From CAVUAF01 sp963739375 (GTDB lineage Bacteria > Acidobacteriota > Terriglobia > Terriglobales > Acidobacteriaceae): a stretch of DNA of 64,000 nt. Under the pieces are notes generated by a model. It did not search any database and had not been told where the DNA came from. It was given only the letters and a program-made list of their open reading frames with translations. Within the stretch, counting starts at the first letter, position 1. Each line of letters begins with the position of its first letter. The position numbers and the translations under genes were made by a program. Positions 16,695 to 27,378 of this stretch are shown here, piece after piece. The stretch is taken from the NCBI GenBank assembly GCA_963739375.1, contig CAVUAF010000018.1:421788-485787 (forward strand), given 5' to 3'.

Positions 16695-18675
16695 ATGGAA
16701 TCACTTTTCTGGCACCTGACAAACCGCACCGCAGAAACGCTGCTGATCTTCAACCTGTTCCACTTGTTGCTGATCGGGCTGGCGGTGCTGGTGTTGCTTC
16801 ACTTGCAGGTGAACCGAGGCATCGCCGGTCGCCCCGAACGTTTGCTGACCTTCGGCTTTGGCATTGTTGGACTGCATTTTGCGCTGCTGACCCTGTGGTT
16901 TGGCGCGGCATTTTTTCTGCGCGAACAGATCACCGTTACCGGCCTGGAGCGCGTGTCGCATGGCGTACTGACGTGTGGGGTACTGGTCATGGCGGCGGGT
17001 TACCTCGATGCCGCCGGCAGGCGGCTGACGGCATTCGCGCTGCCGTCGTTTACCTTGCTCGTCGGACTGGTCGCGTTCGACACCATCCGCATGCTGCCGG
17101 CGAGCAGCGAGGCCCAACCACTGCACACCGGCCCGATGCTGTTGGCGGACGTGCTCGCCGTGGCGGCGCTGCTGCTGGCCATTCACGCCAGCGCCAAAGC
17201 CCGGCCGGTATTGCCCGGTCGCGGCATGCGCGTGGCGGGATTGGGTTCCTTGGTCGTCGTATTTGCGCTGCACCTGGTCGCGGCGGCAGCGCCGTCCCAC
17301 CACCTGCTGTTTTGGAATGTGCAGGAGCACCTGCTGACGGTGGCGCTGTTTGCTTTCACCTGGGCAGTCGGCGAGCGCTCCCGCGAACTGCTCGACCGCG
17401 TCTTTGTCCGCCTCAACCTGACGTTCCTGGTCCTCGCCAGCCTGGTCATGCTGATCACGGCCGGGATGGAGAAGTACCAGTATTTCCGCCTGGCGGAGCA
17501 GCGCTCCACCAACCTCGCGGAGTTCCTGCGCGGGCACGTGCTCTACTTCCGCTCCGAGGGGGAGAGCATCGAGCAGGCGTTTGACCATCCCGAGGTGCTG
17601 CGTCGCGTCATCACCGAGTTCGGCAACCTCCCCGAACTGCGCGAGGTGAACGTATACGTCGACGGTAAGCGCGCCGGCTTTCGCTACACGCCGGAATGGG
17701 AGATCAAGGAGACCATCGGGGTAGAAACGGCAGCGCCGCCCGGGCCGGAGTTGAGGAACAGCTTCCTGATGATCCAGCTGCCGATCGCGCCCTCGTCGCG
17801 CGACCGCATCGAGTTGATCGGCACCCTCGACTACGTGAACGACTATATCGGCAAGTACATCGTCTTGATTTACTCGTCCTTCACGGTGATGCTGGGGCTG
17901 GGGGTGCTCATCATCGGCATGATTGTCGCCGACACCGACCGGCAACTGCGCCGTCGTTACGCCGAGTTGCAGGAAGCGCAACAGCAGCTCGCGCATTCCG
18001 CCAAGCTGGCCTCCATCGGCGAGCTCGCCGGCGGCCTGGCCCACGAGATCAACAACCCCATCACCAGCATCCTGGCCCTCGCCTCCCATATGGCGGACGG
18101 GCGCGAAACGGAACGCCTGTCCCAGCGCAGCCGCCGGAACCTGCACTTGATCGTCAGCCAAACCGAACGCGTCGCCGAACTGGTGCGCGGACTGCTCACC
18201 TTCTCGCGTCAAACCCGGATGCATATTGGGGAGGTCGAGCTGCGCCGGGTCCTCAACAGCGCGCTCGATTTGCTGAACTACAAGCTGAAAGACGCCGGCA
18301 TCGTGGTGCGGCGGGAGATCCCGCCCGCGCTGCCGCCGCTGCGTGGCGATGTCAGCCGTCTGACCGAGGTGTTCGTCAACCTCATTGCCAACGCCATCGA
18401 TGCCATGCCGCGGGGGGGCACGCTGCTGCTTCGTGCTTCTGTGCTCGCCGGCGAAGTGCGCATCGAGGTGCAGGACACCGGCGTAGGCATTCCCGTCTCC
18501 GACCTGCCGCGGGTCTTCGATCCGTTCTTCACCACCAAGGAGCCCGGACGCGGCACCGGCCTGGGCCTTTCCATCAGTCACGGCATTATCAAGGACCACG
18601 GCGGCCAGATATGGGCCCGCAGCGAGGCGGGCCGCGGCACCACCATGATTGTCACGTTGGAGGCGAAAGCCGAAT

Positions 18676-18701
<26 letters not shown>
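16695..18701 (+). CDS. Membrane sensor histidine kinase, NtrB-like
   Basis: 668 aa. The N-terminus has seven to eight hydrophobic segments (residues ~15-240), then a membrane-flanked extracytoplasmic stretch of about 130 residues (~260-390), a last membrane span (~395-415, [20 protein letters not shown]) and a short coiled linker. HisKA motif: [18 protein letters not shown] with phospho-accepting His450. HATPase motifs follow: [17 protein letters not shown] (N box), VQDTGVGI (G1), [20 protein letters not shown]. This kinase type pairs with sigma-54-dependent regulators, and the next gene encodes one, overlapping by 26 bases. The signal is unknown; the neighbouring redox genes make respiratory or quinone state a reasonable guess. 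No strong ribosome site precedes ATG 16695. Confidence 0.88.
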
Positions 18702-20085
<1,384 letters not shown>

Positions 20086-20234
20086 CAGGTAGCGGCGCGG
20101 GTGTTACCGCCAGGTGGCACTCGCTCCGGCCTGCTCCAGGCGCGCCTTCGCAACCCCAAGAAAACACGGCTCGTGCCCGGGCGCGATCGCATCGCGCTTC
20201 GGCCTCCCGCGTGCTTCTGTCCAGGTGGCAAGGC

Positions 20235-20816
20235 ATGGAGAAGCGCGTCCCCATAACGCTGCTGGCGGTTCTGTTGCTGCCCCTGGGGCTGCCGGCAGGA
20301 ACCGTGGCCGGCACGGTCACGGCGCCGCCTGCGACCGACCTCGCGACCTTCGTGATTTCGATCGACGACGCCCCGGGCCCATTCGCGCCACCGCCGCGCC
20401 CTGTGCTCATCGACCAAAAGGGCCTGCGTTTCATCCCGCACGTCCTGCCGATCCTGGCAGGAACCACGGTCGAGTTTCTCAACAGCGATCCGCTGGCCCA
20501 CAACGTGTTCTCTATTTCCGCCGCCAAACGATTCAATCTCGGCCTGTATGGCGCCGGCACCAGCCGCCATATCACCTTCGATCGGCCGGGAATCGTGCAG
20601 GTGCTGTGCAACGTGCACCTCGAGATGTCGGCGGTGATCGTGGTGCTGCCCAACCCGTACTTCGCCCGCACCGCACCCGACGGCAGCTTCCGCATTACGG
20701 GCGTGCCCCCAGGACGGCATCGCATCCGCTGCTGGCATGAACGGTTGGCCGCCATCGAGGTGGAGGTTGACGTGCCGGCAGCGGGCACCGTGAACCAGAA
20801 CTTCCATGCGCGATGA
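20235..20816 (+). CDS. Exported cupredoxin-like copper protein (copy 1)
   Basis: 193 aa, ATG 20235. Signal peptide residues ~1-25 (LLAVLLLPLGLPAGTVAG). A plastocyanin-like fold with all expected type 1 copper ligands: His in PLAHNVFSI and Cys-His-Met in LCNVHLEMSAVIVV. A short carboxypeptidase-regulatory-like beta domain follows (DGSFRITGVPPGRHRIRCW). Homologues are often labelled methylamine utilisation protein in databases; nothing here supports methylamine oxidation. It is probably a periplasmic electron carrier. It is similar in layout to the second cupredoxin at 22844, with the barrel cytochrome between them. Confidence 0.85.
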   Translation: MEKRVPITLLAVLLLPLGLPAGTVAGTVTAPPATDLATFVISIDDAPGPFAPPPRPVLIDQKGLRFIPHVLPILAGTTVEFLNSDPLAHNVFSISAAKRFNLGLYGAGTSRHITFDRPGIVQVLCNVHLEMSAVIVVLPNPYFARTAPDGSFRITGVPPGRHRIRCWHERLAAIEVEVDVPAAGTVNQNFHAR

Positions 20817-20892
20817 GGTGCTGGGCGCGGCAACTCGTGCACGCGAGAGCGAAGAGGTGGGACGGAACCACCGCTCCGCCGCAGGAGAAGTG

Positions 20893-21120
20893 ATGCAGGC
20901 TCATGAACTCCAGCCCCGGGTGGACTACCTCTACTGCGAGCGCTGTGAACACCACGTCGCCTGTATCCGGCTCCGTCCCGGGGTCTGGGAAGTGCAATGC
21001 CCGCGCTGCGCGGGGGAGTGTGGCCTATGCGGCTGCTCCAAGGTCGGCGCCTGCCTTGGCCCGAACGGCGCGCCGGTGCCGACCCATACGTTCGTGGCCA
21101 GGCTGGGGGAACAGAAATGA
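20893..21120 (+). CDS. Small cysteine-rich (zinc-ribbon/rubredoxin-like) protein
   Basis: 75 aa. ATG 20893 has AGGAGAAGTG before it; the frame is open further upstream within the previous gene but without a site. Two CXXC-type pairs are obvious (YCERCEHHVAC and CPRCAGECGLCGC), giving nine or so cysteines in 75 residues, then a neutral tail (PNGAPVPTHTFVARLGEQK). No signal peptide, so it is cytoplasmic unless carried with a partner. It could bind zinc or an Fe-S cluster. It lies inside the redox operon between the first cupredoxin and the barrel cytochrome. Confidence 0.65.
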   Translation: MQAHELQPRVDYLYCERCEHHVACIRLRPGVWEVQCPRCAGECGLCGCSKVGACLGPNGAPVPTHTFVARLGEQK

Positions 21121-21195
21121 TTCACGCGATCGCACCGGCCGGTGGCTCTCGGTTCCGGCGGACAAGCTTGCATTGAAACACCGGAGGCGCCAAAC

Positions 21196-22824
21196 ATGCG
21201 CACACATCGTTCTGAACTAGCAATCCTGGGCACCGTGATTTTCATCGTGGTTATGGCGGCGATGCTGCGGCCCGAACCGGCGCAAGCGATTCCCGCGTTT
21301 GCGCGCAAGTACCAGACGTCGTGCACCACTTGCCATTCCGATTTCCCGCGCTTGAACGATTTTGGCAAGGCATTCAAGGACGCGGGCTTCAAGTTCCCCA
21401 AGGATGACGAAACCTTCATCAAGGCCCCCCCGGTGCTGCTGGGCGCCGAGGCGCAGAAACAGCTCTGGCCGAACACGGTGTGGCCGGGGGAGATTGACGG
21501 CCTGCCGCCGATCGGGCTGCGCATGAACAACTTCTTCCAGGTGGTCGGCCGGAGCCGTTCGAAGTTCAACACCCTGGCCGATCCCACGACCATCGCACCG
21601 TTCATCCCGCGCACCGATTTCCAGACCGGCCTGTTCAGCATCTTCACCGCGGGCAACTTCGGCAGCGACATCGCGTTTTGGGTGGATGACGACCTCAGCG
21701 TCGCAGGGGAGAACGGCAACGGCGGACTGGGAGACGGTTACCTGAAGTTCGTCAACCTCGGCCGCTTTCTCCGCCTGCCGAAGGACGCCCTCAGCCTGCG
21801 CGCCGGACAGTTCGAACTCGATCTGCCGTTTTCGCAGGCGCGTGCCATCAATCTGTCGTCCTACGACATCTACTCGCAAGCCAACGTGGGTGCGGTCAAC
21901 GGCGACTTCGCCCAGCAGAACGTGGCCAACGCGTTCACCTTCGCCGGCGCCGCCCAAGGCGTGGAACTGAGCGGCGGCCACATGTACGGCGGCTATCACT
22001 ATTCCCTGGCGATCGTGAACCAGAACACCTCGGGCTCGTCGAATGCCAGCTCGCTTGTTCCCGCGGCCAACGGCGTGGGCTTCACCTCCGATTCGAATTT
22101 CAAAGACCTCTATGGCCGTGTGGCCTACCGCTTCAACCTGGAGCGTGACCGCGACAGCCGGACGGCCATCCAGGCCGCCGGGGCCACCGGCCCGCGCGAC
22201 CACACCTATCTGACGTTCGGCTCCTACTACCTCTACGGTCGCGCCGTGAATCGGCTGCTCGCCGTCGATGGCAGCAGCAGTAATGTCGTGCTGACTGCGC
22301 GCCAGCCCTTCTACCGCATCGGCGGTGACTTCGATTTCAATTACCGCAAGCTCGAGCTGTACGGCCTGTACATGTTCGGCCATGACCACAACCTGCTGCC
22401 GGTCGATGGCACCGGCGTGCTGGTGCCGCTGCCCATCGAACCACCGCCCGCCCTCCAGCCGGTAGGGTTCATGCGCGGGCCCGGCTTGAACTTCGACGGC
22501 GGCTTCGTGCAGGCCAACTACCTGGCGAAACCCTGGATGATGGTCATCATCCGCTGGGACGGCGTGAACTCGTCGGCCGACCGCATCAATGGTCTGGCGG
22601 CGGCCAGCAATACCTCCTTCGCCATGCCGTTCAATTCCACGCGCAACCGCGTGACCCCCGGCGTGCAGTTCCTCATCCACGCCAACATCAAGGCTTCGTT
22701 CGAGTACCAGTTCCGCCCCAGGCAGTTCGTCGTGGTGCAGACCGATCCGGTCACGGGACTGCCGGTAGCGCGTAATCCGTTCCGCACCAACACCGCGGTG
22801 GCTGGTTTGGAATTCGTCTACTGA
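21196..22824 (+). CDS. Monoheme c-type cytochrome fused to an outer-membrane beta-barrel (Cyc2-like layout)
   Basis: 542 aa from ATG 21196; GGAGG at 21183-21187 fixes the start. Signal peptide ~1-31 (VIFIVVMAAMLRPEPAQA) is followed at once by PAFARKYQTSCTTCHSDF, a single CXXCH heme site, and LNDFGKAFKDAGFKF. The remaining ~460 residues alternate polar and aromatic residues in beta-strand fashion (SLRAGQFELDLPFSQARAI; FDFNYRKLELYGLYMFGHD) and end in a terminal aromatic (AGLEFVY), typical of outer-membrane barrels. This heme-plus-porin layout is that of Cyc2, the outer-membrane iron oxidase, but assignment to the true Cyc2 family needs alignment. Predicted role: passing electrons across the outer membrane to or from the cupredoxins encoded on both sides. 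Confidence 0.8.
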   Translation: MRTHRSELAILGTVIFIVVMAAMLRPEPAQAIPAFARKYQTSCTTCHSDFPRLNDFGKAFKDAGFKFPKDDETFIKAPPVLLGAEAQKQLWPNTVWPGEIDGLPPIGLRMNNFFQVVGRSRSKFNTLADPTTIAPFIPRTDFQTGLFSIFTAGNFGSDIAFWVDDDLSVAGENGNGGLGDGYLKFVNLGRFLRLPKDALSLRAGQFELDLPFSQARAINLSSYDIYSQANVGAVNGDFAQQNVANAFTFAGAAQGVELSGGHMYGGYHYSLAIVNQNTSGSSNASSLVPAANGVGFTSDSNFKDLYGRVAYRFNLERDRDSRTAIQAAGATGPRDHTYLTFGSYYLYGRAVNRLLAVDGSSSNVVLTARQPFYRIGGDFDFNYRKLELYGLYMFGHDHNLLPVDGTGVLVPLPIEPPPALQPVGFMRGPGLNFDGGFVQANYLAKPWMMVIIRWDGVNSSADRINGLAAASNTSFAMPFNSTRNRVTPGVQFLIHANIKASFEYQFRPRQFVVVQTDPVTGLPVARNPFRTNTAVAGLEFVY

Positions 22825-22843
22825 AGAAGGATTGGAGGCTCTT

Positions 22844-23422
22844 GTGAAACGCATTCTCACACTCACAGCCATGGTGGCGCTGGCGGCTTCGGCCGCCTAC
22901 GCCGGCAGCATCAGCGGCAAGGTCAGCGGGGTATCCGGCGCCTCGGTGGTGTACGTCGACCAGATTGCCGGCAAAACCTTCCCGGCGCCGGAAAAGCATT
23001 ACCTCATCGATCAAAAGGGGCTGCTTTTCCAGCCCCACATCACGGTGGTGCCGGTCGGCGCCACGGTCGACTTCCAGAACAGCGATACCGTCGCCCACAA
23101 CGTCTTCTGGCCCGCCGTTTCCGGCAACAAGAAACTCGGTCACAACCTCGGGACCTGGCCGAAGGGGGAGAAGAAGTCCTTCAAGTTCGACCAGCCGGGG
23201 GTGGTGCCGCTGCTGTGCAACGTGCACCCCGAGATGTCGGCCTATGTCGTGGTGACCCCGACCCCGTACGCGGCTCAGACCGATGCCGCGGGCAACTACA
23301 AGATCGAGAACGTTCCCGATGGTCAGTACACCGTCACCGCCTGGCACGAGGGGGCGAAAACGCAGAGCAAGCCGCTCACGGTCGGCGGCGAGGCGAAGGC
23401 CGATTTCACGCTGACGAAGTAA
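22844..23422 (+). CDS. Exported cupredoxin-like copper protein (copy 2)
   Basis: 192 aa. GTG 22844 is chosen since GGAGG (22834-22838) sits 5 bases before it. Signal peptide ~1-20 (LTAMVALAASAAYAG). Copper ligands are present as AHNVFWP and LLCNVHPEMSAYVVV, followed by a carboxypeptidase-regulatory-like module (GNYKIENVPDGQYTVTAWHE). It shares the DQKGL...PHI pattern and overall layout with the copy at 20235, so the two are probably diverged duplicates serving different partners or potentials. Confidence 0.87.
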   Translation: MKRILTLTAMVALAASAAYAGSISGKVSGVSGASVVYVDQIAGKTFPAPEKHYLIDQKGLLFQPHITVVPVGATVDFQNSDTVAHNVFWPAVSGNKKLGHNLGTWPKGEKKSFKFDQPGVVPLLCNVHPEMSAYVVVTPTPYAAQTDAAGNYKIENVPDGQYTVTAWHEGAKTQSKPLTVGGEAKADFTLTK

Positions 23423-23458
23423 GCCTGCTCAACCGGTGCGGGGCAACGGACGGCGGTC

Positions 23459-25420
23459 ATGCAACGACGATTCCTCGATAAACGGGTCGACCGGGATTGG
23501 TTGAACACCAATTTCCCGTGCATGATGGCGTGCCCCGCGCACACCAACGCCGGGCGTTACGTCGCGCTGATCGCGGAAGGACGATGGGAGGAGGCCTACC
23601 GGTTCGCCCGTGAGCCGAACCCGCTGGCCAGCATCTGTGGCCGGGTTTGCGCCCACCCGTGTGAAACGGCTTGCCGCCGTGGAGAGATCGATCGTCCCAT
23701 CGCCATCCGCGCCCTCAAGCGCTTCCTCACCGAACGATTCGGTCCCGAATCGAAACACCCCCTCAGCGCTTACCCGCACCGTGCTTCCTCGCTGCCGTAC
23801 AAGGTGGCGATTGTGGGTGCGGGCCCGGTGGGCCTTTCCGCCGCGCACGATCTCGCGCTGCTCGGCTACTCGGTCACCCTTTTCGATGCCGCGCCGGTGG
23901 CGGGCGGCATGCTCTATCTCGGCATCCCTGAATACCGCCTGCCGCGCGACGTGGTGGAAGCACAGGTCCGCGAGATCCTCGCGACCGGTGACATCACCCT
24001 GAAGCTCAACACGGCCGCCGGCCGCGATTTCACCATCGCCGAACTGCGCCGCGATTTTGACGCGGTGCTGATCGCCGTGGGTGCGCATCGCAGTCGCGAC
24101 CTCAGTATTCCCGGGGTCGAACTCGACGGCGTCCACAAGGGCATCGACTTCCTGCTGAACGTCAACCTGGGCTACAAGTTCACCATCGGCAGCAAGGTGG
24201 CGGTCATCGGCGGCGGCAACGTGGCCATGGATGTCGCGCGGTCGGCGGCGCGCGAGGTGCTGCGCCAGCACGAAGGCGGGGAAGTGGAGCCGAATCTCGA
24301 GAGCGTCGCCGCCGTCGCCACGCGGGAGATGGTGGATGTCTCGCTGTCGGCGTTGCGCCTCGGCGCCCGCGAAGTCCACATCGTCTCGCTGGAGACGCGG
24401 CAGGAGATGCCGGCCGCGCTGGAAGAGATTGAGGAAGCCGAAACCGAAGGCATCATCCTCGATCCCGGGCGTGGCCCGAAGCGCATTCTCGGACGCGATG
24501 GGCGGGTGGTCGGACTGGAGACTCTGGACACGCTGCGCGTTTTCGACGAGCAGGGACGATTCAGCCCCGCCTTTCACGAACACAGCGAGCGCGTGCTCGA
24601 GTGCGACACCGTCATCATGGCCATCGGTCAGGCGCCGAACCTGGCCTTCCTCCAGCCGGAGGATGGCGTGCAGGTCTCGCCGCGCGGGCTGATTGTGGTG
24701 GCTCCCGGCAACCTGATGACCACCGCGCCCGGCGTGTTTGCCGGGGGCGACTGCGTCTTCGGCCCGCGCCTGATCATCGACAGCGTCGGCGACGGCAAGC
24801 GCGCGGCGATCGGCATTGACCAGTACCTGCGGGGCGTTCAGCACGCCGAACCCGCCGTCGAGGTCGAGATCCTCGCCCGCTACACGAAATTTCCCGACTA
24901 CCTGGACCTGGTGCGCCAACCCGTCCCCATGCTGCCCGTCGGCCGCCGCACCGGCGTCACCGAAGTCGAAATCGGTTACGACGAGATGAGCGCAATGGCG
25001 GAAGCCCAGCGCTGCCTGCGTTGCTGGATCAACACCGTGTTCGAAGGCCATACGGCGGATGGCACCGCGTGCGTGTTGTGCGGCGGGTGCGTGGACATTT
25101 GCCCGGAGCACTGTCTCCAGCTGGTTACGCTCGACCGCGTCGCGTTTCCCGAGGCCGTGCTCGAGGCGGTGCGCCAAAATCCGGAACGCTGCGACTTCGA
25201 ACTCGGCGACGTCGCCCCCGCCGAGCTGGGCTCGATTGGCGGCTCGGCCATGATCAAGGACGAAACACGCTGCATCCGCTGCGGGCTGTGCGCCGCACGC
25301 TGCCCCGCCAACACCATCACCATGGAATCCTTCGACCTGATTCCCCAGCACCCCAGCGGGCTGATTCCGCTCCCCACCATGGATGTGCCGCAGAAGAGCA
25401 CCGCGCTCCCGGGCAAATGA
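23459..25420 (+). CDS. GltD-like FAD/NAD(P) oxidoreductase with C-terminal 2x[4Fe-4S] ferredoxin domain
   Basis: 653 aa, ATG 23459. N-terminal Fe-S region (~20-90): CMMACPAHTNAGRYVALI and ICGRVCAHPCETACRRGEI, as in the glutamate synthase small subunit family. Two dinucleotide folds follow: VAIVGAGPVGLSAAHDL (FAD, ~118) and VAVIGGGNVAMDVARSA (NAD(P), ~247). VFAGGDCVFGP and the SVGDGKRAA helix complete the FAD site. The C-terminus carries two ferredoxin motifs, CVLCGGCVDICPEHC and CIRCGLCAARCPANT. No glutamate synthase large subunit is nearby. Instead it is directly followed by the Rieske gene with a 4-base overlap (ATGA), suggesting it is a cytoplasmic electron-input or output arm of the quinol:cytochrome complex. 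Confidence 0.85.
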   Translation: MQRRFLDKRVDRDWLNTNFPCMMACPAHTNAGRYVALIAEGRWEEAYRFAREPNPLASICGRVCAHPCETACRRGEIDRPIAIRALKRFLTERFGPESKHPLSAYPHRASSLPYKVAIVGAGPVGLSAAHDLALLGYSVTLFDAAPVAGGMLYLGIPEYRLPRDVVEAQVREILATGDITLKLNTAAGRDFTIAELRRDFDAVLIAVGAHRSRDLSIPGVELDGVHKGIDFLLNVNLGYKFTIGSKVAVIGGGNVAMDVARSAAREVLRQHEGGEVEPNLESVAAVATREMVDVSLSALRLGAREVHIVSLETRQEMPAALEEIEEAETEGIILDPGRGPKRILGRDGRVVGLETLDTLRVFDEQGRFSPAFHEHSERVLECDTVIMAIGQAPNLAFLQPEDGVQVSPRGLIVVAPGNLMTTAPGVFAGGDCVFGPRLIIDSVGDGKRAAIGIDQYLRGVQHAEPAVEVEILARYTKFPDYLDLVRQPVPMLPVGRRTGVTEVEIGYDEMSAMAEAQRCLRCWINTVFEGHTADGTACVLCGGCVDICPEHCLQLVTLDRVAFPEAVLEAVRQNPERCDFELGDVAPAELGSIGGSAMIKDETRCIRCGLCAARCPANTITMESFDLIPQHPSGLIPLPTMDVPQKSTALPGK

Positions 25421-25917
25421 ACATGGAAACGCCAAGCAAGCCGAATCCGCCGCCGGACGAATCCGAGGGCCTGTCGCGGCGGCAGTTTTTCGTCAAGCTG
25501 GGGGTGGGCTCGCTGGCCGTGGCCGGCGCCGGCACGGCCGTCTTCGCCTACCAGTTCCTCTCGCCGAATGTGCTCTATGAGCCTTCCCCCGTGGTCAATG
25601 CCGGCAAGCCGGAGAGCTACCCCCCCGATTCGGTCACGCTCGACCCGCAGACCGGCATTTACGTGGTGCACGGCGCGCAGGGCTATTTTGCGCTGTCGGC
25701 GATCTGTACGCATTTGGGCTGCTTGACCGCCTGGAACCAGGAACTGGGCGTCATCGCGTGTCCCTGCCACGGCAGCAAGTTCGACCGTGACGGCACCAAG
25801 ATCGCAGGACCGGCGCCGCGGCCGCTGCCGTGGCTGCGCATGTGGCTGAGCGACGAGGGCGACCTGATGGTGGATCGCTCCCTTCCGATTCCGGAGCGGC
25901 AGTACGTAAGAGTGTGA
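25417..25917 (+). CDS. Rieske [2Fe-2S] protein of a bc-type complex
   Basis: 166 aa; ATG 25417 overlaps the preceding stop (ATGA), a second ATG lies two codons on. Tat-type leader [20 protein letters not shown] serves as the single membrane anchor. Both cluster motifs are intact: CTHLGC and [25 protein letters not shown]. Length and order match the Rieske subunit of b6f/menaquinol:cytochrome c complexes. The cytochrome b gene starts one base after its stop. Confidence 0.92.
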   Translation: MNMETPSKPNPPPDESEGLSRRQFFVKLGVGSLAVAGAGTAVFAYQFLSPNVLYEPSPVVNAGKPESYPPDSVTLDPQTGIYVVHGAQGYFALSAICTHLGCLTAWNQELGVIACPCHGSKFDRDGTKIAGPAPRPLPWLRMWLSDEGDLMVDRSLPIPERQYVRV

Positions 25918-25918
25918 T

Positions 25919-26674
25919 ATGGCGAGTGCGCTGACCAACTATCTCGACGGTATTCGGCAGGGCCGCATCTGGCGATCCATCTTCCGCAGCGGCGCGGGCG
26001 CCAGCAACCTGCATCGCGCGCTGGTCGTGCAGCAGAACGTTTTTCTGCACCTGTTTTCGATCAAGGTTCGCCGCCGGGCCCTGGCCTTCAGCGCAACCTG
26101 GTACCTGGGCGCGCTCACCTTCGGCACCTTCCTGATCCTGGTGATCACCGGAATCCTGCTGATGCTGGTTTACCACCCGTCGGTCCCGCAGGCCTATGCC
26201 GACATGAAGGACCTGCAGTTCGCCGTTTCGTCGGGCGTCTTTCTGCGCAACCTGCACCGCTGGGCGGCGCACGCCATGGTGTTCCTGGTGTTCGCCCACA
26301 TGTTCAAGGTGTTCTATCGTGGCGCCTACCGGCCACCCCGCGAGTTCAACTGGGTGCTCGGTGTCGTCCTGCTGCTCGTCACGCTGCTCCTCAGCTACAC
26401 CGGTTACCTGCTGCCGTGGGACCAGCTCGCGTACTGGGCGGTGACGGTGGGCAGCAACATCGCTTCCGCCGTGCCGCTGGCCGGAGGCAAGCTGCGCTTC
26501 CTGCTGCTCGGCGGCAACCTGGTCAACGCCAACGCGCTGCTGCGCTTTTACGTGCTCCACTGCATGATCCTGCCGCTGGTCGCGATCTTTCTCATCGCCA
26601 TCCACTTCTGGCGCATTCGGAAAGACGGCGGCCTTTACACCCCCGAAATCGCGGGCAAGGAGCCGACGCCATGA
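25919..26674 (+). CDS. Cytochrome b, N-terminal (b6-type) subunit
   Basis: 251 aa. Four main membrane helices. Heme-b ligand pairs are visible with b6-like spacing: [16 protein letters not shown] (His-x13-His) in helix B and [17 protein letters not shown] (His-x14-His) in helix D. The quinone-site and loop region includes [17 protein letters not shown]. Together with the Rieske protein and the following gene it forms the membrane core of a quinol:acceptor oxidoreductase split in two genes as in b6f. It overlaps the next gene by 4 bases. Confidence 0.92.
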   Translation: MASALTNYLDGIRQGRIWRSIFRSGAGASNLHRALVVQQNVFLHLFSIKVRRRALAFSATWYLGALTFGTFLILVITGILLMLVYHPSVPQAYADMKDLQFAVSSGVFLRNLHRWAAHAMVFLVFAHMFKVFYRGAYRPPREFNWVLGVVLLLVTLLLSYTGYLLPWDQLAYWAVTVGSNIASAVPLAGGKLRFLLLGGNLVNANALLRFYVLHCMILPLVAIFLIAIHFWRIRKDGGLYTPEIAGKEPTP

Positions 26675-27378
26675 GCGGCCCCGATTTTGTGGTGGTGAAA
26701 GATTCCGATGCCCGCAAATCGCCGGTGCGGGTGGCGTTTGTCACGCGGCGGGTGTCGGCCCAGGTCAAGGTCCGTGACGAAGACCAGCTGATGACTTATC
26801 CCGAGACGTTCATGCGTCTCGCCATTGCCCTTGAACTCCTCACCATTCTGCTGGTGTCCATCTCCTTGCTCTGGGACGCGCCCCTGGAGCAGCTTGCCGA
26901 CCCGATGCACACTCCCAACCCGGCCAAGGCGCCCTGGTATTTTCTCGGGTTGCAGGAGTTGCTGCACTACTTCCCGCCGGTGGTTGCCGGCGTGCTCATC
27001 CCCACGCTGGTGGTCATTGCGCTGCTCGTCATCCCTTACTTCAACGTGAATATCGAGGGCCGCGGCCTCTGGCTGAACGATAAGCCGCGGCGGCTGCGGA
27101 TTTTCGCGGTCGTGGTCATTGCCTTCGCCGTCTTCCTGGCATTCTTTGATGTCTACGTGGCGCTGGCGCCGACGCTCATCGTCGCCGCCTTCATGCTGTT
27201 GGCGGCGTACTGGGCGCCCTCCCCGGCAAACCGCTTTGCCCGCTGGCTGGTTGCCAAGCCGATTTCCTTCTGGATTATGACGTGGTTCCTGTGCGAACTC
27301 GTGCTCCTGACCGCGGTGGGCACCTTCTTCCGCGGCCCGGGATGGGCTTGGACGTGGCCCTGGAGGCAGACGTGGTGA
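26671..27378 (+). CDS. Cytochrome b, C-terminal (subunit IV-like) with APWY in place of PEWY
   Basis: 235 aa from ATG 26671 (ATGA overlap). A soluble N-terminal ~50 residues precede about five to six membrane segments, more than the three of b6f subunit IV. The quinol-oxidation-site motif region reads [17 protein letters not shown]: proline, tryptophan and tyrosine of PEWY are kept but the Glu position is Ala-Pro. The expected partner genes lie on both sides. The change suggests a different proton exit or a low-potential quinone such as menaquinone; this is inference. Confidence 0.87.
   Translation: MSGPDFVVVKDSDARKSPVRVAFVTRRVSAQVKVRDEDQLMTYPETFMRLAIALELLTILLVSISLLWDAPLEQLADPMHTPNPAKAPWYFLGLQELLHYFPPVVAGVLIPTLVVIALLVIPYFNVNIEGRGLWLNDKPRRLRIFAVVVIAFAVFLAFFDVYVALAPTLIVAAFMLLAAYWAPSPANRFARWLVAKPISFWIMTWFLCELVLLTAVGTFFRGPGWAWTWPWRQTW

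Noticed and set aside
20086..20234. A sigma-54 promoter before the first cupredoxin gene
   Set aside because: TGGCAC occurs near 20114 but no TGC box follows at the required spacing.
23429..25435. A 668-codon minus-strand open frame opposite the GltD-like gene
   Set aside because: Antisense shadow of a gene with intact FAD, NAD(P) and Fe-S motifs.
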